From Pseudorhodobacter antarcticus (GTDB lineage Bacteria > Pseudomonadota > Alphaproteobacteria > Rhodobacterales > Rhodobacteraceae): 6,674 nt of DNA. The translations under genes were made by a program, and so were the position numbers. The notes under the pieces are model-generated. The model saw only the letters and a list, made by a program, of their open reading frames with translations, was not told where the DNA came from and made no database searches. Shown piece by piece: positions 1-5,599 of this stretch. Where the stretch lies: assembly GCA_945897655.1 (NCBI GenBank), contig CAMDHB010000201.1:1-6674 (forward strand). Reading direction: 5' to 3'. The first letter of the stretch is position 1. The number at the start of each line of letters is the position of its first letter.

Positions 1-246
1 GTGGGCGATATCGTCTCGCGTGTCGGCATCGCCCAATCAGGCGTGTCGCGCCATCTGCGCATCCTGCAGGGCGCGGGTCTGGTGCGGGTTCGGGCCGAAG
101 GGCAGCGCCGGATCTATGCCCTGTGCCCTGAACCTTTTGCCGAACTGGACGCCTGGATTTCCTCTTACCGCGCCCTTTGGGACGCCCGGCTTGATCGCTT
201 TGCCGGGGCCCTGACCGCGCTGCAACATGACAAGGACCGCCCATGA
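1..246 (+). CDS. ArsR-family HTH transcriptional regulator, 5'-truncated by window edge
   Basis: The frame is open from the first base to a TGA at 244-246, giving 81 codons. The product reads as the C-terminal three quarters of a winged-helix ArsR-type regulator. A recognition-helix region (GIAQSGVSRHLRIL, about residues 9-22) is followed by GAGLV and a beta-wing (RVRAEGQRRIYAL, about 29-41), then a helical C-terminus. ArsR proteins are usually about 100-115 aa, so roughly 25-30 N-terminal residues should lie left of the window. The GTG at base 1 is therefore probably an internal valine, not the start. No metal-binding cysteine pair is visible in the part present. Its stop overlaps the next start (ATGA). 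Such pairs are commonly an autoregulated ArsR repressor cotranscribed with an SRPBCC protein; the ligand cannot be read from sequence. Family assignment is firm, specific role unknown. Confidence 0.88.
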   Translation: MGDIVSRVGIAQSGVSRHLRILQGAGLVRVRAEGQRRIYALCPEPFAELDAWISSYRALWDARLDRFAGALTALQHDKDRP

Positions 247-746
247 TCCCCGATGTCTCCACCCTGCCCGAAGGGCAGCGCTTTACCATGACCCGCCGCT
301 TTCGCGCCTCGCTGGCCGATCTTTGGGCGCTGTGGACCACGGCCAAGGGCATCGAAAGCTGGTGGGGGCCGCCCGGTTTTGCGGTGACAGTGCAAAGCAT
401 TGATCTGCGAAGCGGTGGCCAGTTGCACCATACCATGACCGCGCATCAGCCTGAAATGGTGGCCTTCATGCAGGCCAACGGCATGCCGGTCGATACCAGC
501 GCTGTGATCACCTATGCCGAGGTCACACCGATGACCCGCCTTGCCTACGCCCACCTTGTCGATTTCGTTCCGGGCGTTGCACCCTATTCCACCGCCTTGG
601 CTGTCGACTTTCAGGCCTTGGGTGATCAGGCCGAAATGCGCCTGAGCTTTCAGCGCATGCATGATGACACATGGTCCGAACGGCAGCGTATGGGGTGGGA
701 GTTGGAACTGGTCAAACTGGCAGCGGTGCTTGGGTCCGCGAGTTAA
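243..746 (+). CDS. SRPBCC / AHSA1-domain (Aha1-like, START superfamily) protein
   Basis: This 167-aa protein fits the activator-of-Hsp90-ATPase-homologue-1-like branch of the SRPBCC fold, a helix-grip cavity that binds hydrophobic ligands. Family signs are the opening strand (FTMTRRFRASLADLWALW, residues 14-31), the hallmark WWGPPGF at 40-46, and a late segment RMHDDTWSERQRMGWE (138-153) resembling the C-terminal helix of the family. There is no signal peptide or membrane segment, so it should be cytoplasmic. The ATG at 243 is supported by AAGGA at 232-236 with a 6-base spacer and by the ATGA overlap with the upstream ArsR gene, implying translational coupling. Despite the family name, bacterial members are not shown to act on an Hsp90. 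Substrate is unknown. The gene ends 26 bp before the convergent xdhC stop, and I see no terminator hairpin in that gap. Confidence 0.88.
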   Translation: MIPDVSTLPEGQRFTMTRRFRASLADLWALWTTAKGIESWWGPPGFAVTVQSIDLRSGGQLHHTMTAHQPEMVAFMQANGMPVDTSAVITYAEVTPMTRLAYAHLVDFVPGVAPYSTALAVDFQALGDQAEMRLSFQRMHDDTWSERQRMGWELELVKLAAVLGSAS

Positions 747-772
747 AATGGGGTTAATGAAAATCGACAAGT

Positions 773-1696
773 CTATGATATAGAACGTTTTTCCAAAGTG
801 CCCACATGTGGACGCTGTGCCAGAAGCTGTGCTGCGACCCCCAAGGCGATGGCCTGGGGGTGCTTGCCAAGGGCCGGGTTCCCGATGGGGCATGTGATGC
901 GCCCAATCTCCGCCGGACCATGCCCCAAGGCCCCCAACCGCGACCGGAACCGCGCCCATTTGGTGGCCGACCCGATCAACCCGCAGCTGGCAAAGCCGTG
1001 GGACAGCAGGCGGTGGCAGAGTTCCAGGTCAAGGGTGTGCGAGAACGTGACGATCAGATGCTCGGCATCCTTCGGTGCCAGAGCGACAGCCGTGGCCGGG
1101 TCCGGGGTGGGCAGGATGCGAGCCGGTGCCGTGTCAGGAAAGCGGTCAGGGGCGATGTCGACCCATGTAAGCGCCACGTCAGGCAGAGGATGCAAAACGC
1201 CCACAAGCGCCCGCCCGACATGACCCGCCCCCCAAATCCAGACCTGACGTGAGGGGTGCAGGATCGGCTCGATCAGCCACCCCTGCAACAGTTGAGTGCG
1301 GGGTTGGTCGCCCTGTCCCCGCGCCGCTGCCAGCAGGCGTTTGACGGCAAGGGGCAAGGGCTGGCCGCTGACCGAACGGGCGATGAGGGGGCCGTCGGGG
1401 ACGCGGTCGTAAACCTCAGTCACCAGCGTGACCGCCCCGCCGCAGCACTGGCCCAAGGCCGGGCCAAGGGCGATGCGGTCCAGCCGGGTGCCGCCTTGCG
1501 GGATCAAGGAGAGGGCGGACTGGGTGGCCTGATGCTCCAGCGTCCCACCCCCGATTGTGCCGGACTGGCCGCCGGGCCACAGGAGCATGGATGCGCCGAC
1601 CTCTCTCGGGCCCGAACCTTCTACCGCCGCCACGACGACCCGGGCGACACGGGGGCAAAATGTCAGGGCCGCCGCAAGGGCGGCGCGGTCAAACAT
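773..1696 (-). CDS. xdhC: Xanthine dehydrogenase maturation factor XdhC
   Basis: The 307-aa product matches the XdhC/CoxI family. In R. capsulatus, XdhC binds the molybdenum cofactor, promotes its sulfuration with a NifS-like desulfurase, and passes it to XdhB; it is not a subunit of the mature enzyme. The N-terminal XdhC_CoxI domain shows EGSGPREVGASML (26-38), SGTIGGGTLE (45-54) and GQCCGG (82-87) with conserved Cys84 and Cys85. The C-terminal Rossmann-like domain starts with VWIWGAGHVGRAL (152-164) and ends near KHPQAIALGVAAQLL (278-292). The ATG at 1696 overlaps the xdhB stop (ATGTTTGA) and gives a normal N-terminus (MFDRAAL). No Shine-Dalgarno lies in the usual window; a 28-bp palindrome occupies that place, so expression probably depends on coupling to xdhB. 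An upstream in-frame GTG at 1744 would add 16 residues and is less likely. Confidence 0.93.
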   Translation of the reverse strand: MFDRAALAAALTFCPRVARVVVAAVEGSGPREVGASMLLWPGGQSGTIGGGTLEHQATQSALSLIPQGGTRLDRIALGPALGQCCGGAVTLVTEVYDRVPDGPLIARSVSGQPLPLAVKRLLAAARGQGDQPRTQLLQGWLIEPILHPSRQVWIWGAGHVGRALVGVLHPLPDVALTWVDIAPDRFPDTAPARILPTPDPATAVALAPKDAEHLIVTFSHTLDLELCHRLLSHGFASCGLIGSATKWARFRSRLGALGHGPAEIGRITCPIGNPALGKHPQAIALGVAAQLLAQRPHVGTLEKRSIS

Positions 1697-4058
1697 CGGT
1701 AGGATGGGCAATATTGCCCATCCTACGTATCGCGTCCAGCACACGTTCCGCCGTCGCGGGGGCGTTCAGGGCCGGATAGATGCTGCCATCGCCGCAAGCG
1801 GCCACCGCGTCGGACAGGGCCATCAGCGCCGAAATGCCGAGATTGAAGGGTGGCTCACCCACGGCTTTGGATTTGCCGACCGTATCCTCGGGGTTTGGCT
1901 TGTCCCAAAGCGCCACGTTGAAGATACGGGGCCGGTCCGAGCAGGCGGGGATTTTGTAGGTGGACGGGGCGTGGGTGGTCAGGCGGCCCTTGCCGTCCCA
2001 CACCAGCTCCTCAGTAGTCAGCCAGCCCGCACCCTGAACATAGGCACCCTCAATCTGGCCGATGTCCAGCGCAGGGTTCAGGGATGTGCCGGTGTCATGC
2101 AGGATATCGGTGCGCAGGATGCGGTTTTCTCCGGTCAGCGTGTCCACCACCACCTCGGTGATCGCGGCGCCATAGGCGAAGTACAGGAAGGGGCGGCCGG
2201 AGCCATTGACGCGGTCCCAGTTGATCTTGGGCGTGGCATAGAACCCCGTCGAGGAGAGAGAGATGCGCGATTGATACGCCCAAAGCGCAACTTGGGCGAA
2301 GGGGAAGGCCTCGGTCCCCACGTGAACCATTCCGCCGTCGAAGCGGACGGCAGAGGCGGGCGCGTCGTGTTTGGCAGCGATGAAGGCGGCCATGCGGTCG
2401 CGGATGGTCAGGCAGGCGTTCTGGGCGGCCATGCCATTCATGTCGGCCCCCGACGAGGCGGCGGTGGCCGAGGTGTTGGGGACCTTGCCCGTGTCGGTGG
2501 CGGTGATCTTGACCACGCCGGTATCCACCCCAAACACCGCAGCCGCGACCTGCGCCACCTTCTGGTTCAAGCCCTGGCCCATTTCGGTGCCGCCATGGTT
2601 CAGGTGGATCGAGCCATCCTGATAGACATGCACCAAGGCCCCCGCCTGATTGAGGAAGGTGAGCGTGAAGGAGATACCGAACTTGACCGGGGTCAGGGCA
2701 ATGCCGCGTTTCAGGATCAGGCTGGTGCGGTTCCAATCGGCAATCGCGGCGCGGCGGGCGGTGTAATCGGCGCGGGCCATCAGGTCAGTTACCATCTGGT
2801 CGGCGATGAAATCCTCCACTTCCATATGGTAGGGGGTGGTTTGGGGGGTGAATTGTTCGGGATGGGGCGAATAGGTGCTGCCGAAGCGGCGGCCCGTGCC
2901 GGGGCCGGTCGGGGCCATGCCGCGGTAGAAGTTGGCGCGCTGAACCTCCGGCAGGTCGCGGCGCAGGGTGTGGGCGATGTGATCCAGGACCCTTTCGATG
3001 CCGACAATGCCCTGAGGACCGCCGAAACCGCGATAGGCGGTGGCAGAACAGGTGTTGGTTTTCAGGCGGTGGCTTTCAATCCGGATGTCGGGCAGGTGAT
3101 AACAGTTGTCGGTATGGAGCATGGCGCGGTCGGCGACGGCCAGCGACAGGTCTTGCGACCAGCCGCAGCGGACGAGGTGGGTAAAGTCGATGCCCAAAAT
3201 CCGGCCCGTGTCGTCAAACCCCACCTTGTAGCGGATTTTCAGGTCATGCCGTTTGCCGGTGATGACCATGTCGTCATCCCGGTCATAACGCAGCTTGCAG
3301 GGCCGTCCGGTGGCGCGGGCGACAAGGGCGCAGGCCATGGCGAGGGCGTTGCCCTGGCTTTCCTTGCCGCCAAAGCCGCCGCCCATGCGCCGGGTTTCCA
3401 CCCGAACAGCGGCCATGGGCAGGTGCAGGGCATGGGCGACTTTATGCTGAATCTCGGTCGGGTGCTGGGTTGAGGAGAGGATGTGCATTCCATCCTCCGA
3501 CGGAATGGCGGCGGCGATCTGGCCTTCAAGGTAGAAATGCTCTTGCCCGCCAACCTCGATCTCCGCCTCGATCATGTGGGGGGCGGTGGCGATGGCGCGG
3601 GCGGCGTCGCCCTTGGCCCAGATGACGGGGCCTGCCTCGAAGCGGCTGTTCGCTGCAAGGGCCTGTTCGACGGTCAGCAGGGCGGGCAGGGGGGCATATG
3701 TGATGCGGGCCATGCGGGCGGCCTTGCGGGCGGCTAGGTGGCTGGTGGCGGCGACAAGAAAGACCTGTTGGCCGACGTAATGGACGCGGCCTGTGGCCAG
3801 CAGGGGTTCGTCGTTGGAGCCCGCGGGGGAGCAATCGGGCATGTCGGGGAAATCGGCAGCAGACCAGACGCCCACAACGCCGGGGGCAGCACGGACGGAG
3901 GTCAGATCGATGGCGGTGATGTCGGCATGGGCCTCGGTCGACAGGCCAAAGGCGAGGTGCAGGGCACCTGTGGGCAGGGGGATGTCATCGACATAGCGGG
4001 CCGTGCCGGTGACATGAAGGGGCGCGCTGTCATGGGGCAGGGATTGGCCGATGGTCAT
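1689..4058 (-). CDS. xdhB: Xanthine dehydrogenase, molybdenum-binding large subunit XdhB
   Basis: This 789-aa subunit holds the molybdopterin cofactor and hydroxylates hypoxanthine to xanthine and xanthine to urate. Landmarks are GGQEHFYLEGQ (170-180), STQ with Gln198, GGGFGGKE (226-233) ending in Glu233, DRAMLH with Arg311, YRGFGGPQG (342-350), KFGISFT (459-465), GGTEMGQG (489-496), TAASSGADMNG (532-542) and AVGEPP with Glu735. Gln198, Glu233, Arg311 and Glu735 correspond to R. capsulatus Gln197, Glu232, Arg310 and Glu730. The Glu233/Arg311 pair is the purine-binding signature that separates xanthine dehydrogenases from aldehyde oxidases. The ATG at 4058 is fixed by GGAGGT six bases upstream and the ATGA overlap with xdhA. 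The stretch about 380-410 is longer than in the mammalian enzyme. The C-terminus (MGNIAHPTDV) is unlike the family and is encoded by a palindromic element. Partner: XdhA; likely a cytoplasmic heterotetramer. Confidence 0.96.
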   Translation of the reverse strand: MTIGQSLPHDSAPLHVTGTARYVDDIPLPTGALHLAFGLSTEAHADITAIDLTSVRAAPGVVGVWSAADFPDMPDCSPAGSNDEPLLATGRVHYVGQQVFLVAATSHLAARKAARMARITYAPLPALLTVEQALAANSRFEAGPVIWAKGDAARAIATAPHMIEAEIEVGGQEHFYLEGQIAAAIPSEDGMHILSSTQHPTEIQHKVAHALHLPMAAVRVETRRMGGGFGGKESQGNALAMACALVARATGRPCKLRYDRDDDMVITGKRHDLKIRYKVGFDDTGRILGIDFTHLVRCGWSQDLSLAVADRAMLHTDNCYHLPDIRIESHRLKTNTCSATAYRGFGGPQGIVGIERVLDHIAHTLRRDLPEVQRANFYRGMAPTGPGTGRRFGSTYSPHPEQFTPQTTPYHMEVEDFIADQMVTDLMARADYTARRAAIADWNRTSLILKRGIALTPVKFGISFTLTFLNQAGALVHVYQDGSIHLNHGGTEMGQGLNQKVAQVAAAVFGVDTGVVKITATDTGKVPNTSATAASSGADMNGMAAQNACLTIRDRMAAFIAAKHDAPASAVRFDGGMVHVGTEAFPFAQVALWAYQSRISLSSTGFYATPKINWDRVNGSGRPFLYFAYGAAITEVVVDTLTGENRILRTDILHDTGTSLNPALDIGQIEGAYVQGAGWLTTEELVWDGKGRLTTHAPSTYKIPACSDRPRIFNVALWDKPNPEDTVGKSKAVGEPPFNLGISALMALSDAVAACGDGSIYPALNAPATAERVLDAIRRMGNIAHPTDV
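1699..1726. repeat. Perfect 28-bp palindrome at the xdhB/xdhC junction
   Basis: Bases 1699-1726 are a perfect inverted repeat with no spacer: GTAGGATGGGCAAT followed by its exact reverse complement. It lies inside the xdhB reading frame and supplies most of the last ten residues (MGNIAHPTDV). Its downstream end in the mRNA is two bases before the xdhC ATG. Because there is no loop sequence, an RNA hairpin would need to open a few central base pairs. It resembles short dispersed palindromes (REP-like) found between genes in proteobacteria; that resemblance is from memory and was not searched. The symmetry itself is certain; the element class and any regulatory role are inference. Confidence 0.9.
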
Positions 4059-5443
4059 GGCTGCACCTCCAGCACATTGGTGGGGGTTCCGGCGAGGTCG
4101 TGGAAATAACGGGAGAGGAGGTTTTCCGCCACGGTCAGCCGGTAGGCGGCAGAGGCGCGCATGTCGGTCAGGGGTTGGAAATCGGTGGCGAAGGCCGCGG
4201 TGGCTGTGGTGATGGTGGGCAGGGTCCAAGGTTGGCCGATGAGGGCGTTTTCGACGGAAGTTGCGCGTTTGGGGATGCCGGCCATGCCGCCAAAGGCGAT
4301 GCGGGCGGCGGTGACGATGCCCCTTTCGGTGGTGATGTTGAAGCAGCCGCAGACGGCGGAAATGTCCTGATCAAAGCGTTTGGAGATTTTGTAGCAGCGC
4401 AGGGTGGGGGCTTCGGTTGGGATGGTGATGGCTTCGACGAATTCGCCGGGAAGGCGGTCCTGTTTGCGGTAGTCGAGGAAGAACGCCTCCAGCGGCATCT
4501 CGCGGCGGGTGATGCCTTGACGGAGGTGGAGGGTGGCCCCGAGGGCGATCAGGGCGGGGGGGCCGTCGCCGATGGGGGAGCCGTTGGCGATGTTGCCGCC
4601 GATGGTGGCGGCGTTGCGGACCTGAACCGAGGCGTAGCGGCGCAGGAGTTCGGCGAAGGAGGGGTGGAGAGGTTTGATGGCTGCCATAAGGTCGGTGATG
4701 GTGACGCCCGCGCCGACGCGCAGCCTGTCTTGCACGCGTGCAATGGTCTGCAAATCATTGACGCCATTCAGAAAAACGACGGGAGAGAGATCGCGCAACT
4801 GTTTGGTGACCCACAGGCCCACATCGGTGGCACCAGCGATCAAGGTGGCGTCGGGATGGGCGGCATAGAGGATGGCAAGTTCGTCAACGGTGGTTGGGCG
4901 GAAAGCGCCGGGGGCTGTCTGCCCCCGGTCCCCCGAGAGTACTTGGGCCGAAATGAAGGACGATTGCAGCCAGTCGGGAACCGGTGCGGCCTCGGCGGCT
5001 TCAGCCGCGCGGATGATGGGCGCATAGCCTGTGCAGCGGCAGAGGTTGCCGGCAAGGGTGGTGTCGTGGTCCTTGTCGCCGTTCAGATGGGCCACGGCCA
5101 TCGAGACGACGAAACCGGGGGTGCAAAAGCCGCATTGTGACCCGTGATGGGTGATCATGGTGGTCTGAACGGGGTGGGGCTCGCCGTTCGGGCCAGTCAG
5201 TCCTTCGACCGTGCGGACGGATTTGCCGTGAAGTTGGGGCAGGAACAGGATGCAGGCGTTCAGGGCGCGGGCGCCGCCTTCATCGGTGACCATGACGGTG
5301 CAGGCGCCGCAGTCGCCCTCATTACAGCCCTCTTTGGTGCCACAAAGACCGCGGGTTTCGCGCAAATAGTCAAGCAGCGTCCGGGTGGGCGCATCGGTCA
5401 CCTGGACCTGCGTTCCGTTCAGAAGAAACGCGACGTGTTCCAT
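4055..5443 (-). CDS. xdhA: Xanthine dehydrogenase, Fe-S/FAD small subunit XdhA
   Basis: The 462-aa product carries electrons from the molybdenum centre through two [2Fe-2S] clusters to FAD and on to NAD+. The N-terminal plant-type ferredoxin domain has Cys40, Cys45, Cys48 (GCNEGDCGAC) and Cys64 (NAC). The second, helical cluster domain has Cys104 and Cys107 (QCGFCTPG) plus Cys135 and Cys137 (LCRCTGY). The FAD domain begins near residue 181, with LIAGATDVGLW (201-211) and the flavin-contact segment IGGNIANGSPIGDGPPAL (281-298). A CO-dehydrogenase-type flavoprotein C-terminal domain follows from about KISKRFDQDIS (352-362). The ATG at 5443 has AGGA six bases upstream and gives a family-like start (MEHVAFLLNG); longer in-frame extensions run into dnaE antisense. 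Total length matches R. capsulatus XdhA. The interdomain linker (about 163-179) is encoded by a hairpin repeat. First gene of the operon; its stop overlaps the xdhB start. Confidence 0.96.
   Translation of the reverse strand: MEHVAFLLNGTQVQVTDAPTRTLLDYLRETRGLCGTKEGCNEGDCGACTVMVTDEGGARALNACILFLPQLHGKSVRTVEGLTGPNGEPHPVQTTMITHHGSQCGFCTPGFVVSMAVAHLNGDKDHDTTLAGNLCRCTGYAPIIRAAEAAEAAPVPDWLQSSFISAQVLSGDRGQTAPGAFRPTTVDELAILYAAHPDATLIAGATDVGLWVTKQLRDLSPVVFLNGVNDLQTIARVQDRLRVGAGVTITDLMAAIKPLHPSFAELLRRYASVQVRNAATIGGNIANGSPIGDGPPALIALGATLHLRQGITRREMPLEAFFLDYRKQDRLPGEFVEAITIPTEAPTLRCYKISKRFDQDISAVCGCFNITTERGIVTAARIAFGGMAGIPKRATSVENALIGQPWTLPTITTATAAFATDFQPLTDMRASAAYRLTVAENLLSRYFHDLAGTPTNVLEVQP
4065..4070 (-). 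promoter_or_regulatory. Shine-Dalgarno of xdhB
   Basis: GGAGGT on the minus strand lies six bases before the ATG at 4058 and inside the last codons of xdhA. It decides the xdhB start against a further 57 upstream in-frame codons that overlap xdhA and encode low-complexity, non-homologous sequence. Confidence 0.85.
4908..4957. repeat. GC-rich hairpin element read in frame as the XdhA interdomain linker
   Basis: Bases 4908-4915 (CCGGGGGC) and 4921-4928 (GCCCCCGG) form a perfect 8-bp stem around a five-base loop (TGTCT). A tail follows on the plus strand: TCCCCCGAGAGTACTTGGG at 4929-4947, then CCGAAATGAA to 4957. From memory, a GC-rich hairpin followed by a CCCCCGAG-type tail is a recurring intergenic element in Rhodobacteraceae genomes; this was not searched. 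Here it falls within xdhA and, on the minus strand, encodes Phe163 to Gly179 (FISAQVLSGDRGQTAPG), between the second Fe-S domain and the FAD domain. The hairpin is directly visible. Its identity as a dispersed element and its right boundary are inference. Confidence 0.6.
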
Positions 5444-5599
5444 GATCTGTCCTGCCGCGGTCTTTGCACTGGGCCACCTGCACCCCCGCCCGATGCGGCG
5501 TAAAGCGGGATATGCGACCTTTTGTGGATTGAGCCTGTGTGGGGCGAATTTGTCCAGACCCTCCTTTCGGGCGGGGCGGGGTTTCGTTACGATGGAGCC
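5444..5599. promoter_or_regulatory. Divergent intergenic region between xdhA and dnaE
   Basis: These 156 bp must hold the promoters for both the xdh operon (leftward) and dnaE (rightward). I found no convincing -35/-10 pair for xdhA; TGGACA on the minus strand (5556-5551) is followed 17 bases later only by a weak CTCAAT. For dnaE, TACGAT at 5588-5593 is a possible -10. No clear operator palindrome, riboswitch or terminator is visible. A short GC-rich direct repeat (GCGGG-GCGGGG) sits at about 5571-5580. That promoters lie here follows from the gene arrangement; their exact positions are not shown by the sequence. Confidence 0.5.
5450..5453 (-). promoter_or_regulatory. Shine-Dalgarno of xdhA
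   Basis: AGGA (in GCAGGACAGATC) on the minus strand ends six bases before the ATG at 5443. It supports this start over the 126 additional in-frame codons upstream, which run antisense through the intergenic region into dnaE. Confidence 0.7.

Noticed and set aside
747..772. Possible bidirectional terminator between the SRPBCC gene and xdhC
   Set aside because: The 26-bp gap has no inverted repeat able to form a stable stem; the T-run at 787-791 lies inside xdhC without a preceding hairpin.
1557..3473. A 638-codon open frame on the plus strand opposite xdhB
   Set aside because: It is antisense to a gene with full conserved catalytic motifs, its composition is Gly/Ala/Val/His-rich as expected for the reverse frame of GC-rich coding DNA, and it has no recognisable domain.
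4100..5140. A 346-codon open frame on the plus strand opposite xdhA
   Set aside because: It is the antisense shadow of XdhA, whose cysteine clusters and FAD motifs are intact; the Gly-rich product resembles no family.
5444..5599. Possible regulator binding palindrome controlling xdhA
   Set aside because: The repeated ATGCG motifs near 5492-5516 are direct, not inverted, and I could find no symmetric site strong enough to call.
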